A stretch of DNA of 64,000 bases from assembly GCA_905182985.1 (NCBI GenBank), contig CAJJDN010000141.1, forward strand, positions 71,312 to 135,311, given 5' to 3'. The translations under genes were made by a program, and so were the position numbers. The stretch is from Paramecium sonneborni (lineage: Eukaryota; Ciliophora; Oligohymenophorea; Peniculida; Parameciidae). The notes beneath the pieces are model-generated. The model was given only the letters and a program-made list of their open reading frames with translations, made no database searches and was not told the DNA's origin. Shown piece after piece: positions 24,379-36,829 of this stretch; the stretch's first letter is position 1, and the number at the start of each line of letters is the position of its first letter.

Positions 24379-25701
24379 TCAAACAAGCATTTTAACAACT
24401 TATTATGGTTACAATTCGATCATTTCCCAAATATGTCCAAATTCTTCAGAAGAAGGATTTGAATGTGGAGTTAAAGCAAATTAATAATCCATAGACATAA
24501 TTCTTTCATCATCACCATCTACTATTTTTGTTCTGTCTGTCTATTTGGATATTTAAATAAAACATTACTTTACTAACATAACAAAAGATTTCTTAAGTTT
24601 TTATTGTAAAAACAAATACTGGTAATTTAACAGAATCTGGTATACTAGCTCTAGTAAATCTAATTTCATCTACATTCCACAATTACTTATGTTTAGGTTC
24701 TGATTTCTAGATTTATTATATAAACTATAATAATACTTCAGCTTCTTATTTTTTTAATAAAACTTTAAAGTATCCTAAAGCAGCTTCACCACAAACTTTT
24801 TAAAGAGATTCTAAATCTCCTACTAAATAAAGGTTATAGATTTATTCAAAAATCACTTTTGCTTCCTTTTCCAATTCATATAGATCAAAGTCTGGATCAA
24901 TCAATCTCATCTATCTAATTGCTCTAGCAACGGCACTTTCATTTTTTACAGTTTTCTAATTAATTTAAATATTTATTTACTGCTGCATATAAAGATACTT
25001 AAACAAAATTGTTGGGATGATTTTATATTCTTTCAGATAAATCAGATTTGAATTATCTCATTTCTGCTTTGAATGTTACATATTCTTTATAAGTATCACT
25101 ATTGACAATTTATTGGCCTTGTTCACTTTATTTGAGTCTACTTTAAATTTTCTATGATATTCTTGATTTTAAAGATGCTTCTTCAGTTGTACCTTAATCA
25201 GTAGCTTAAATAGCATTCTTTTTCCATTCTGGAATTTTCTCTTAAATCTAAATAAATTTTAATTCATACTGCTGCCAATTCTTCTTCACTCATTTAAGCT
25301 AATCTCTCTTCTTCCTTCTTTCTCTCTGCTAACTTAGCTTTTACTGTTTCCATTCTAGCTTTTACTTCCTCATCATGACTTGGAAATGTTTTTCTCCACG
25401 CCAATTTTGCCATATTTAAACATGTCTTTCCAATACTTGCTTACTAATTTGCATTTGCATCTGATTTAAATTTTACTGCTGACCCTTTTACTTTCTCTTT
25501 TAATTTAGAAGCTGAAACTTTTGCTGAATCTTTAACTGTCTGTAAAATATCAATAACTAATGATGGTTATTTCTCTATTTCTTCTGCTTTCTTATTTTCA
25601 CTGCAGAATTTGTACATCATTCTTCTCTAGTTGTAAATGCTTAATCTACTAAATCTTTAAGCCTATCTAAATGGAACGAACAAGTTCACAAAGTTTATCA
25701 T
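24379..25701 (-). CDS. TIM44: Mitochondrial import motor subunit TIM44
   Basis: Anchors mtHsp70 to the inner-membrane import channel. A basic, amphipathic presequence is visible (MINFVNLFVPFRQAQRFSRL). Next comes a helical Lys/Glu-rich region (KDSAKVSASKLKEKVKGSA, KLAERKKEEERLAQM), then the TIM44 C-domain with FVQVSLYAA, RAIRQMRLIDPDFDLYELEK, LVGDLESLQKVCGEAALGYF, LWNVDEIRFTRASIPDS and C-terminal FALTPHSNPSSEEFGHIWEM. Introns of 22 nt (after ELAA) and 25 nt (after SLYAA) are needed, plus one between VFTIKT and the C-terminal frame. An upstream in-frame ATG at 25749 would add 16 residues; I prefer 25701 because the presequence begins there. Confidence 0.92.
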
Positions 25702-25749
25702 TAAATATAAAAAATTTAATTTAGGGTAATAAAGTGATTTATTTTGCAT

Positions 25750-26128
25750 ATCTATAAATTTTTATAATAACATTTATATATATATAATTATATATATTCA
25801 TATTTTTTATTATAATTATTCTTTTTTTAACAAATTATTTTTACTTTGTGAAATTCATCAAAATTTAATTGTCAATACATTTCCCTCTAATAAGTGAGTC
25901 TTTTGTTTTTATATATTATTACTTCAAGGCATAATTTTTCTAAAATAAAATTTAACTATCCCAAATAAGAAAATCAATTATTATGTAATTAATTATTAAC
26001 ATTTCTATATCTCGTTTAGTAAATTTTCTTAAATTTTGGAGAAGATCAAATAAAATTATTTATTTTATTTTTTTTATAAATTACATATTGAGATAAATAA
26101 TCTAGAAGAAAACAAATTTTAGTAACAA
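25750..26128. other. About 380-nt spacer upstream of TIM44
   Basis: AT-rich, with a TA-dinucleotide run near 25780. Contains the TIM44 promoter and the 3' flank of the Myb gene. No gene or repeat recognised. Confidence 0.4.
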
Positions 26129-27205
26129 TCATAAAACTGCATTTATTTTATTCTTCTTTATTATTGCAATCTGAAAAGTATTGTCAATATTATTATCAAT
26201 TAAATCGAAAACCTAATCTATCGATCCAATATTAAATTTCATTCTAGGCTTTCTTCTTAAATCAGAATCTTATTGAAGAAAGGATTCATCTCTTAATTCT
26301 TGAATAATTTGCTCTATTAATTTTTATTCATCTTCTGGTTTTAATTTATATAATTTTTCTTTTTATTTTTGCGTTTAGTTCTTTTCATATTTTGACGATT
26401 CTCGTTTCATTATTGTATGAAATCTATTTTTCAAGCAATTTTCTGTTCTTTAATTATTGAAATCTGTTCTTGAAATCAATGACCACTTCTTTCCAAAATT
26501 GAGAACAGCAACTAACAATTTTATTTCTTCCTCTTTGTACCATGGACCTCTAAAATATAACATAATTAGATACTTTTCAACTAAAGGATTTAACTTATTA
26601 ATCCATCTTTCTCTGCATTGTTTACCCAATCTAACATGATTTGACTTGCAAAGCTTACTCATTTCCATAGATATTAAACTCCATTTATTATATCTATTCT
26701 ATTCTGCATATTTTTCATAAAGTTAAGCCAATATATTATCTTCTTCTCGAGACCAAGGATGATCTATTATAGAAGTTGATTGACTTTCCATCCATTTACT
26801 TCTACATACTTTCCAATGTCTATTAAATAATATTGAACCTACTTAATCCCAATCATAAACATCCTAAACATTAATATTTATAAATACCATTACTATAGGC
26901 TGAAGTTTATGAGTATTGCAATACAGTCCTACAATTATTTTCAAGAAGTCTATTTCCTAATCATCCACTTTTTTCTATTTTCCAATGTTAGTCATATTAA
27001 ACTCATTATGTGACTTTTCAAGATCTTTATAGCAATTTAAGATATCATCCCAATCAGGGATCCCATTTTCAGATTATTAAGATCGGATATTTTGTTAATT
27101 TTTCTATTGTAGATTATTATCAAAAAGTTTTCTTAGTTTCTCTAACCTTGTTATAAATTTGCAATTGATTTAAATAGAATCAGTTGGGGAGACCAAACCT
27201 TCCAT
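26129..27205 (-). CDS. Myb/SANT-domain DNA-binding protein
   Basis: Probable transcription factor. Tandem Myb-type helices in the middle: HPWSREEDNILAQLYEKY, then GKQCRERWINKLNP (the third-helix signature of an R2-like repeat), then GPWYKEEEIKLLVAVLNFG, KKWSLISR and ENCLKNRFHTIMKRE (an R3-like repeat). An earlier degenerate repeat is suggested by DVYDWDQVGSILFNRHWKVC. Introns: 30 nt within the N-terminal half and 24 nt between the repeats (GTATC...TTTTAG after VEK). About 340 residues. The C-terminus is acidic and helical without a known domain. Confidence 0.9.
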
Positions 27206-28297
27206 AATTTTATTGTTAATTCCATCAAAGAATCATTTTTAAATGCAGTTCTTATAAAACGTAATATAAGTTAAATTGTCTAAAATGTTATTTCTTTACA
27301 AGCAAATATTTTATTTATTATTAATACATAAAGAGATGTGATTAATTATTTGAGCTGATTGTAATTATAATAAAAACGAAAATCAGGTACTTAGACTAGT
27401 ATAATTTCATTTTTCTCAAGTAGTTAGACCTTATTTTACGAAATCTGCCAAACGAACTAAAATCAAAGAAAATATTTGAATTTATGAAAAAATACAACAT
27501 CTATTCTTATGGATGTTTTTAAAAGCTCATTTTTTTTATTATTCTTCAAATTTTTTCTATATAGATGAAATAAACATTTATAAAGAAATAAAAGTTTATT
27601 TAATCAAACAATCCTTTTTCAACTTATTATTTGAGAATCAATATCACAATACTTAACATAAATAATTGTATTAGCTTTAATAGGTTAAATAAAAAATTTA
27701 TGGATAATAATAATTTAAAAGTAACTTGAACTAACTTATTTGAGTTTCTTAGTTAATTTTCAAATTCAAATATATTCTTATGCTAATTAGATAATGAAAT
27801 CTCTATTTAATTAATGACGATTAAGAAAACATTTAAGTCTTCAAAAAATTCATACTTTGAATTTTTTAAATTCTTTATTTTTCAATAATTTGTAATTTAA
27901 TATTTATTTAGTAGTATATATAAAATTTTATCAATAATTTTCATTTTAATATTAATTTTAAAATTATGATAATTACAAAAGTAGTTATTGAAATCCGTAT
28001 GTTTAGATTAATTTTGATGTTGTATGTGAATATAAAATGCTTCTTGATGATGTGAAAATGAATTGTTTTTTGAAATTTAATAGTTTGTTATGTTTCTGAA
28101 ACTTTAAAAAAAATAGTTTATGGCTAAGGATTATGTTTGAAACGAATTCGAAAATAAATATGATTAGATATTAATTGTAATGAGAGAGGGGGACAAGATA
28201 AAGTTATTGTTAATTTTAAATATTCAATAAAAACACTTTGATTAAATGGTGATAAAAGATTTAAATATGAATGAATTAATTGATTATAAATAATATA
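27206..28297. other. 1.1-kb gene-free stretch
   Basis: AT-rich. Short ATG-started frames occur but end within 30 codons and lack protein-like composition. There may be relics (a G-rich patch TGAGAGAGGGGGACAAG near 28180), but nothing I can identify. It separates the divergent Myb and CBM20 genes. Confidence 0.4.
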
Positions 28298-29082
28298 ATG
28301 TCTTAAATAAAGTTTTGCTTACACCATTAAGTGTGTTTTGGACAAGGTTTGTACTTGGCTAATTCATAAAATAATTGGAAAATAGATGAAAGTTGTAGAA
28401 TGACATGCATTAAGGTAAAGATGTGTTTATTAATTCAGTTTAATCGATGGGAACTTGAATTCTAAGTTACAGACGATAAATTAGAATACAAATATGTGAT
28501 AGCAGATTATGATTATCCATATTTTCAAACATAAATTTGGGAAAGAGGCCACAACAGATATTTTAGTAAATCTATATTAAATAGTTCATAAACAATAAGT
28601 ATTAAATTGTATTCAATAATATTATAGAAGATATGTGGGAGAAAAGAATGATTTCACTCAAATTAATAGCTATAAATACAAATTCTTTAGCTATCATTAT
28701 TGGGAATTTCCCTGCTTTGAAATCTCCAATTCAAATGAAATTAAGAGAAAAGAAGTTTAATAAATATTTTACTGCAAAATTTTACATTGACTTCACTTAT
28801 TCGGATGAGGTGATACAATTTCAATACTATTTACTTATAAAAGATCCTAGTAATAGACTTTTTTAATTTTAGCCCCTTTAGAATTCATTAGTACTCCAAT
28901 AACTCTTGGTATTTCTGAAAGAAATTAGGAAATATGTCAAGCAATCTCCTTTTATAGAATTGCACTTTATTGATTATATTAACAATATTTTTATATAGAT
29001 TTTATTGAAATTTTTTATTTTTATTGCTTATATATTTATTGTGCATGAAATTGTTGAGCCATATAAAAATACACTTTTTTGA
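28298..29082 (+). CDS. Starch-binding (CBM20) domain protein 1
   Basis: N-terminal CBM20-type carbohydrate-binding domain: MSQIKFCLHHQVCFGQGLYL, NNWKIDESCRM, then after a 24-nt intron RWELEFQV, LEYKYVIADYD and WERGHNRYF, the strand order and the conserved W.RW.....EYKYV...W..G.NR pattern of CBM20. A 29-nt intron joins SSQTI to KDMWEKRMISLKLIA. The remaining 160 residues are unassigned; the last 50 are hydrophobic (NIFIQILLKFFIFIAYIFIV), possibly a membrane segment. Probably binds glycogen/starch-like polymers (family knowledge). It has a related neighbour directly downstream. Confidence 0.82.
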
Positions 29083-29247
29083 AGATGCATTAAATTATAA
29101 TTTATGTTTTTTTTGGTTAATAACAAGTTTTTAAGATTGTTCAAATAATTACATATAAAAGTCTCATAAGATATTGTTTCTACAAATTCTAGTTAATTAT
29201 GAGTTAAGATATAAATTAAAAAATTAGCAATAGCATTATTTAAGTTA

Positions 29248-29852
29248 ATGAAAGTGTTTAAAATCTTATTCACATTAAATAAACAAGTAAATTATGGAGA
29301 GGGTGTGTTTATTGCGTTTAATTTTACAAATTGGGATTTAAGAGAGGCTATTAGGATGGAATGTTAAAAAGTATTATTAAATTTCATATATATTAATAGA
29401 ATGATTATTGGACTAAGGAAATTGAAATCCCTTGCTTATATTTCGAATATAAGTATGTAATTGGATAGTATGAAAACATATTAGAGAATAGAATTACTTG
29501 GGAGAAAGGGCCTAATAGGTCATCAGAAAATTTGAAATTATTGGAAATGTGTTAGAGTAAAATTCATTTTAAAGATGTTTGGGAGAAAAGAGCTTTGATA
29601 TTCTACTTAATAGACAGAAAGTAGAAAATAAAGAGTGGAAACAATCATAAACATGATATTTTATTATTTGGATAGGTGAAGGCTTTGAATTCACCAGTTA
29701 AATTTACTGATTGTTTATTAAACTAAAAAAGATAATTATACTTTCTTAATTTATAACTTGAAATAGAGGAAGTTACCAATCCAATTGAAGTCTAAATTTA
29801 TATGCATGCTTAAATTAAAGAAAGTATATGTCATTGTAAATTTTAGGATTGA
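29248..29852 (+). CDS. Starch-binding (CBM20) domain protein 2
   Basis: Second CBM20 protein, 165 nt after the first and on the same strand: MKVFKILFTLNKQVNYGEGV, NWDLREAIRMECQK, a 29-nt intron beginning GTATTATT, then NDYWTKEIEIPC, FEYKYVIGQYE and WEKGPNRSS. The intron position matches that of gene 1 (after the first third of the domain), which supports a tandem duplication with later divergence. The C-terminal part (FKDVWEKRALIFYLIDR, VKALNSPVK) also resembles gene 1's DMWEKRMISLKLIAI and FPALKSPIQ. Stop 29850-29852. Confidence 0.8.
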
Positions 29853-30243
29853 TAGAAATAATCTCAAAAAGTGTTAAACTTAATTATAGAAATTAACCCA
29901 TAAATATATGTGAAGACATATTACCAGAATCTAAATGTTGCCTTCTCAAATGATAAACATCTATGTTTATTTATAAATTTAAAATTATTACTTTAAATAA
30001 TAACCCTAATAACAATAAATTTAATTTAATAAAGTTCACTTATCAATAATTAAATATTTTATACTAAAAAAACAATTAATGTATATTCTGATAGATTTAT
30101 GATTTTTATTGTAAATTTAAAAATAATCAAATTTTGATTTGAATTAGATTGTAATATAAATAATGAAAATCAATGATAGATATATATAAAAAAGGGGGAA
30201 ATAGTATTGAATATAAATATGAATAAAATAATATTGAATATTT
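29853..30243. other. 390-nt convergent intergenic stretch
   Basis: Lies between the stops of CBM20 protein 2 and the permease gene. AT-rich, no gene or repeat recognised. Confidence 0.4.
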
Positions 30244-33200
30244 TCAGATCATTCTCATAATTTAAGCAATTTCTTTTGATAAGATTTACAAGGAAGGTGT
30301 AACAACACTGATAATGGCTGCTATCATGGCAATAATAATGATGATAATCAACATTTACCATGGGAACACAAAAATCAATGGTAATTAAGTGAATAAAGTT
30401 TATTGTAAAGCCATGGATTGTCCAATAACAAATCCTACCATTAATCCTATAAAACTGGAACTAAAAACCAACGTAAAAGCTTCCATGATATAGACAACAG
30501 TAATAGATAATTTAGTGTTACCAATAGCCCTAAGGACTGATATTTCTTTGACTTATTCTAACATATTAGCAGACATAGATGTCATTAGACTGAAGAATGA
30601 TAAAACCATAACAACACCAGTTAAGAAACTGAAAATAATTGAAATGAGTTATTGACTCTATTGAATTGATGTTTCGTAATCTCTATAATCCCAAATTTTA
30701 GCAGAGACTCCCTTGGAATCAATATATTTTTTGAATTAACCATAGACATTATCAAGGTTATTAGAATTAGAAACAGAGAGAAGTAATCTTTTCATGGGAT
30801 AATTTTCAAGTGCATCAATTTAATTTCCACAAAGTCTTCTAAATGTTGGTAAAGATACAACAACATTTTGTTCTTGAACACTAGGTAAACTACTGAATTT
30901 AAGAGCAGGTGCTGAAGTAACAATTGAAGATGCTCTCATTTGATGGTATTAACTATATGTATTATTATACACAACAATAAGAAAAGTACTATTTATATCA
31001 ATTTTGATATTTAATTAATCTGCATAACTAGTACCAATCATTGCACTTTAACTTCCTCTGCTAGTATATAATTATTCAACTGGATTTAATTAACTATTAA
31101 TTTAATCTTCTATTTTTAAAAATTAATTATATCCCATATCAAATAGTGTGTGTGATACACCTACAATTTTAGGTCTAAGTTAATAAACTTATCCTAGATG
31201 AGTCATGTAAGCAGTGGAAAATCCTAATTTTTACATATAATTATCTAATTAATCAGTGACCCAAGCAAAACTTGTAATATTGGATCCTAAATCTAAAATT
31301 ATTTTTTCAAATTCATAAGGTAATAAATAACCATTAGATGCTGTAATTTCAAGTTTGCATCCATGTTATTAAAGAGTTTAAGTTGCTTGATTTTCAATCT
31401 ATACACTCATACCAACAAAAATAAATATTACAAATGCAATAGATAATGCATACATTAAAGCTGTTCTTCTATTTTTAATCTAATTTATTATGATATATAT
31501 TATATACTCTATGTGCAGCAAGGTTCTTCAAAACCATTGTTTTCTTAGCTGAACTTGCCCAGAATAAAAATAATTTAACAGTAAATCGTTCTGCTAAATA
31601 TTAAATATTGAATGCAAAGATTACTAATCCTAAAAGCATACCACATAATATAAAAAAGAATATTGATAATAGTAATCCAATATTGAATGATAATAAAGCA
31701 AGTGGTAAGAAATAATAAACACAAATACCAAATAAAGATGCTATTACTGCAAATTAGATTCTACCCCAAGGTAATGATTTACCTTCTAAATCTACTTCAA
31801 TTTTGACAGCTGTTGATTTTGATCTATTAATATCCAATGCAAAACTTAATTATTTACTTAATGCTTCTTTTATTGGTACATAAGAACTAATCAAAGGAAT
31901 CAACAATCCTAATCCTAAAGACATAAAAATAGCATTCGTTGTTGGAGTAGCTTCTATTTCAACTCCTATTGATGCTTTTAGTGCATTACTAGCATACAAT
32001 AAGAAAGGAATTGAAAGTATAATACCTGCTATAATAGCAGGCAATACATAACTCAAAGCTTGAGTCAATACTATAAATACCACTCCTAATTTATTAAATC
32101 CTAACACTCTTAACACACCTAAATCATATGTCTTTGTCTCTACTGAAATCAACAATAATGTATATAAAAGCAATACACTCAATAAAAATAATATTACAAT
32201 GATCATATTTAATATGATACCTAAAAACAACTAACCAAATCTTGTATCATATAATTGCTACAATACTGGTAAATCCATATTACATGGATAAACTCCTAAA
32301 TCTCTTCTTATATTACTAGCATATTTTGTTATCTATCCTTATATATTCTCATAATTGCTATCCATATATATATTGAATCTATCAGGAATATTGATTCTGA
32401 TTTCATCTACATATTCTTCAGGATTTGCAGAATATAATGCCTTTAAAAAAGGTTTATCCCATGACCAATATGCTAAATTGTTAAAGAAGTGTTTATGCTC
32501 TACTATAATCAATTTATCAGCATCTCCATCTGGAAATTTACCATAAGTTGATTCTAATAATCCTTTAACCTAATATAAATAAAATCTCTAAGTAGCCTTT
32601 TTCAAATCTCCGAATTCTTAATTTAAGAATGTATCATTATAATTAGTTAAATTAAATTGTTTACCAATTTATTCAAAGTAATTCTAGATATAATAGGATC
32701 CATAAAAATCATAGAATTCCCCATATATTAACATATAATCTCCTATATTTAATTTATAAGTCTCTGCTAATTTCCGACTCATTATTACTTCAGTTTCTTT
32801 CAATTCCCCAAATGGATATTCCCAACCCAAACCTATTTCCTTCTCTTTCAATGTATCTATTCCTACAAACTTTGCAGTAGGATGTGGTTATTATCCTCCA
32901 CATTTCTAACCTAATTATTACCCATCTCTTAAATCATTAAAATGTGCTTCGCTTCCAAATTCCTATCTTTTAGATAACAACTATTATGCTTTATTTACTG
33001 CCTATTTTTCAATATAATGATTATATACATTTTCACAATCCCCTGTATTTAACAAATATGTAAAATTTACTTATTAGGAAATTCTTGGACTAGCTTAATT
33101 GGCCCTTTCAGGTCCTAATACTTCTTTAACTCTAGTAAGGTTAAGAAAGTCAACTATAAGTTATCCTTGTTGTCTTGCTGTGTTACTATAGATAGACATC

Positions 33201-33533
33201 AAATATTAAGGAGATTTTTCATGTTCTTCACTTAAATAATTTGGATTAGCAGTCAACCTAATCTTAAATTGTTATTTACGCAATGTCCGATTATCCTGCT
33301 GGACCTTCTGCTGATTTTAAAAATATGAGAGGTGCTCTATCAATTATTGATTAACTAACAGCACTCGCAGCAACAACAATCAATACACTAAAAAATGATA
33401 CACAATATCCACAAGGTCTTCTTTTCATTTCATACCATGATTATCCAATCATAAATAACAAAGAAGAACAAATAGACATTGAAGTACCTTAAGGAATCAT
33501 AGAGTCTTTTCTCTAAATAGGTTAAGCCTTCAT
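30244..33533 (-). CDS. FtsX/MacB-like ABC permease protein
   Basis: Long multi-pass membrane protein, roughly 1,050 residues. The N-terminus starts MKAQPIQRKD, with a first membrane span at SFFSVLIVVAASAVSQSIID and then a large extracytosolic domain. An FtsX domain follows: IIVILFLLSVLLLYTLLL, ETKTYDLGVLRVLGFNK, LPAIIAGIILSIPFLLY and GLGLLIPLISSYVPIKEALS. A second FtsX-like block closes the protein (GLMVGFVIGQSMAL, IIIIIIAMIAAIISVVTP, SLQILSKEIAQIMRMI). Two FtsX blocks around an exterior domain is the usual layout of this family, which in bacteria moves lipids or peptides with a separate ATPase; no ATPase is encoded here. At least one 22-nt intron (after SDIA). Several later exon joins were not fully traced. 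Confidence 0.82.
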
Positions 33534-33560
33534 TTTTAATTTATTATTATTAATATTATT

Positions 33561-34032
33561 ATGAATAATTAAATTCTTAATAAATAGAATTCTTACATAC
33601 TATTCTAATTAATCAATTACCTATTCTCCTCGAATCAATTAGTTTAATCCTACTATTGTTATCCCTTAGTTTTTAATCAAGTTAGCTCGAATTCAATAAT
33701 CATTTCAACAAGATCAAAGATAAATCATTATACTTAAACTATCAAATTTGAATTATCAAAATGTTTTTAAATGGAAGAATATGACTCTGAAAATTATTTA
33801 TTATCATGATAGTTCTACTAAGATAAAGATTAAAAACAAAATACTAGAATCCTATAGACAATGTGTGTAAATTTAAGTAAAATATAATCTCCACAAATGT
33901 TTGGATTCTTTAACTTGGTTCATTAAAGTTAATATATATTAAAAATATTTTGATACTCCAAATTTGCATGAATCTTTTAGTCAATTGTTAAAGGTATATT
34001 AGGATAAAGAATATGTTGATAATAATTAATGA
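33561..34032 (+). CDS. Small protein of unknown function
   Basis: MNNQILNKQNSYILFQLINY, a 28-nt intron (GTTTAATCC...CCTTAG), then IKLARIQQSFQQDQRQIIIL and on to YQDKEYVDNNQ at TGA 34030-34032; about 145 residues. The frame is restored exactly by the intron, which supports a real gene. No domain recognised. Divergent from the FtsX-like gene with only 27 nt between start codons. Confidence 0.6.
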
Positions 34033-34147
34033 ATTGTGTATCCATTTAAATACCATAATAATTTATATATCATTTTTTTCACTTTATAAATTTCAATGAT
34101 ATAATTATTAATCATCGATTTTTATAAATATATATAAATTATTAATA

Positions 34148-35186
34148 ATGAGTACATTAGCAGCAGCAAGAGCAGATAACTTTTACTTTGGGCCAAACTA
34201 TGATCCTAACGGAGTAATACTTCATTCCTATAGTAGGGAAGTTTAAAATATTAGAGAAAAATGAAACTTAAAGGGAAGAGAAAACCATCAAGATTAGATT
34301 AATATAAAATAAAAAGTGGTCCTAAGATTAGATTTGAAACTCCATTTCATGTTAAATGCTAAAAATGTGATCATATGATAGCAAAAGGTGTTAGATTTAA
34401 TGCAGCCAAGAGAGAAGGTAAAAATTAAGAAATATTACCATAGTGGGTAAATTTCATAGCACAACAATATTATAATTTTCTATGCTTTGTCCTTCTTGTA
34501 AAAATACAATAGTTTGCAAGACTGACCCTGAAAATTGTGATTATAATTATACAGAAGGAGCAGTAAAATGGGTATATTTTAATTGTATTTGATTTTAAGT
34601 TAAGTACAGAGAATGCAACAGATATGAAATTCATTCCTAATCCTGAGTAGAAAATAAAAGAGTAATCAAATGCTATGTATAAATTGGAGGTTGAAGTTGA
34701 AAAAGTTAAATAAAATAATTTAGCTTCTGTTATAGAAGATTTATAGAAATATCGTTTAGTATTAAAAATAATATACATAAAAGGAAAATTGGAAGGATGA
34801 TTTTGAAAAGAATTTGATGTTAAGAAAGAAATTTAGAGAAGCAAAATAATAATACGCATAAATAGAGGCAGAATAAAATAAAGTTAAAAACTTTGGATTA
34901 CCTATGGAAGAATTAACTAAGTCTGAACTTGTAAATATTGTTAAAAAAACTAAAAATTTAGCGTGATATTAAAGATCTAAAATTTCATGAATCCAACAGT
35001 AGAAAATAATAAAGAGAAAAAAGATAAGAAATTATGAATCAAAGCATTTTACCAAGTGGTAGAATGAATTCACAATAATAAAAATAATTGGAAGAATTGA
35101 ACAAGAAATTAAGTTAAATGCCTGCTGCAACCAGAAAGATTTTCAAATAATAATTGATGCCAAAAAAAAACTCTATTAAATTTTGA
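34148..35186 (+). CDS. CWC16/CCDC130-type splicing factor
   Basis: Member of the CWC16 (YJU2/CCDC130) family of spliceosome-associated proteins. Starts MSTLAAARADNFYFGPNYDP, the family start. Then KIRFETPFHVKCQKCDHMIA, KGVRFNAAKREVGKFHSTTI, LCPSCKNTIVCKTDPENC and DYNYTEGAVKW: two CxxC pairs forming the zinc-binding core. A helical Lys/Gln-rich C-terminus follows. Five introns (20, 26, 28, 25 and 31 nt) are needed and each restores a conserved segment; for example, the 26-nt one turns REG..W into REVGKFHSTT. Normal family length (about 300 residues). Confidence 0.93.
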
Positions 35187-35236
35187 AGATTTTATAATTA
35201 AAAATTAATATAAATATATAATTATAATAAAATAAT

Positions 35237-35831
35237 ATGAATAAGAATCGTCATACTTCTATGCATAAGATTTTGGGTCCTCCTTCAATAGTCATGTTTG
35301 ATGGAGAAGAATCTAAGTTTTAAAAAAGAATCTTTAGAGGTTTCATGTTCTTTATTATTAAGAGCATTCAACTGATAAAATTAAATTTTGTTGGGAACAA
35401 TCTCCAATTCATAAGACGAATGATTTCAATTTTTAAAAAATTAATTATGTAAATTAATAGGATATGGATAATCATGTTCGTAGTACTTACCAATTACCAT
35501 AAATTTATAAGCGTAAAAATCAGTTAAATAATGAATGCTTTGTTGTTTCTCCACAAATGACTGTAGGTTTACAATTTTAATAATTTTAGAATCTGAATAA
35601 AAATTTGGAAAATATGCTAAACGCTACACTTAAGATTCTGACTTATTTTCACTTAAAATTCCTACTGAAAAATAATACTCTCAACACTCATCTGCTTATG
35701 GTTAGTTTTATTTTTAACCTGAATTTAAACTAACCAAAACAAAACCTGTTTTCAAATATCATACAGCTAAAAGTCAAATTCTTGGTAATTCAAGATTATA
35801 ATACATTAAATTAAGATAAGAAATTGATTGA
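35237..35831 (+). CDS. Protein of unknown function
   Basis: MNKNRHTSMHKILGPPSIVM, then two 23-nt introns, giving EHSTDKIKFCWEQSPIHK, YQLPQIYKRKNQLNNECFVV and KRYTQDSDLFSLKIPTEKQY, with stop at 35829-35831; about 180 residues. Basic and Tyr/Gln-rich; no domain recognised. Starts 50 nt after the stop of the CWC16 gene on the same strand. Confidence 0.6.
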
Positions 35832-36201
35832 ACCCTCTATATTATAAAAATATTCAAAAGTAGTAAGTTTTTTTTCTAATTATTTTTGAATAATTAATTA
35901 TATTTAAACAATAAAGTTTTAATCTTACAAGCTTGATGATTTTAAGATTATAATTAATTATTAGTATTTTATGCATAATCACTAATATCATTTACTTAAA
36001 TCAAACCTCTAATTCATGAGATTTAAATTATTATTTAAATTTCTAACACTCGCGACATGAATATTTGATTTAAATCATGATTATCAATTCAATTGCATAA
36101 ATAGTTGATTCAATCTATGATATATATGTTCAACAATTAAAAAAAGAGAAAAAAACCGATTCATTTAGTTATTTAACTAAAAATTAACAAATTATTCATA
36201 A
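35832..36201. other. 370-nt convergent intergenic stretch
   Basis: Between the stops of the unknown plus-strand gene and the small minus-strand gene. Contains a 12-bp perfect palindrome TGATTTAAATCA (36066-36077) and several ATTCAATT-type near repeats. No gene supported. Confidence 0.4.
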
Positions 36202-36594
36202 TCAATAGCAAGAACCTGATCTTCTTCTTTTTAAGAGAGTACTTTCTTCAAGAGAAAACAAAATTGGAACTTTTCGTTATTGATTGTATAATTTATCAAA
36301 GACAACTAAATATCGTTTTAAATTGTCCTATTAGTGTGGTTAAGCTTAGACATGTCTCTTGACTTGATCTCTGTGTAGTTAATCTATTGCAGCTTATTGT
36401 GGGTTATTAAGAAGTTCATCAGTTGCTAATAAATCAACTTCACTTTGTTTGGAATCGTTTTATGGTGATTTTTCTAATATCTTATTGTTGTCTACTTTGA
36501 TTATTACTGGAAGTAGAGATTATTAATTGCTAATAGTAAGGTCTTATTGTAAGTAGGTTTTTTATTATGATTTTTTAGAATGGCAAATTCCCAT
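36202..36594 (-). CDS. Small protein with N-myristoylation motif
   Basis: Intronless frame of 130 residues. The start MGICHSKKSQQ fits the MGxxxSK N-myristoylation consensus, so membrane attachment is likely (inference). Middle: LLPVIIKVDNNKILEKSPQN, SEVDLLATDELLNNPQQAAI. C-terminus: QLHRDQVKRHVQAQ, RYLVVFDKLYNQ, KVPILFSLEESTLLKRRRSG, CY, stop. No family recognised. A plus-strand ORF over the same bases (ATG 36079) is broken by two TGAs and was rejected in its favour. It shares a 235-nt divergent spacer with the DOMON gene. Confidence 0.65.
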
Positions 36595-36829
36595 TGTGAA
36601 AGTAAGGAGACTCCTAATTAATTAAATTATTTTACAATATATCAAAAGACTATCCAATTTGAGTTATTTATAATAGTAATATAAAAAGATTCAGTTTCAT
36701 AATCTATCGACTTAGCACTATCTTATCGAAATGGCTTATGGAACATTCCATAAAGGAGGGTGTTCCTCTACAATTTAAGTCATAACAAGATATAAATCTA
36801 ATTATTAAACCTAAAACAAAAAGAATTCA

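Noticed and set aside
26450..26668. Independent short Myb-like ORF
   Set aside because: Internal part of the longer Myb gene (26129-27205), bounded only by glutamine TAA codons, with an unspliced 24-nt intron in the middle.
31850..32230. Separate small 126-residue membrane protein on the minus strand
   Set aside because: This is one exon of the large FtsX-like permease gene, which is open on both sides in the ciliate code.
34470..34778. Minus-strand 102-codon ORF
   Set aside because: Antisense of the CWC16-type gene exons and introns.
36079..36829. Plus-strand ORF beginning MIINSIAQIVDSIY with two in-frame TGAs; reading TGA as Trp gave plausible sequence
   Set aside because: A clean intronless frame with better composition lies on the minus strand (36202-36594). 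TGA is clearly the stop in all other genes here, so TGA=Trp is not supported.
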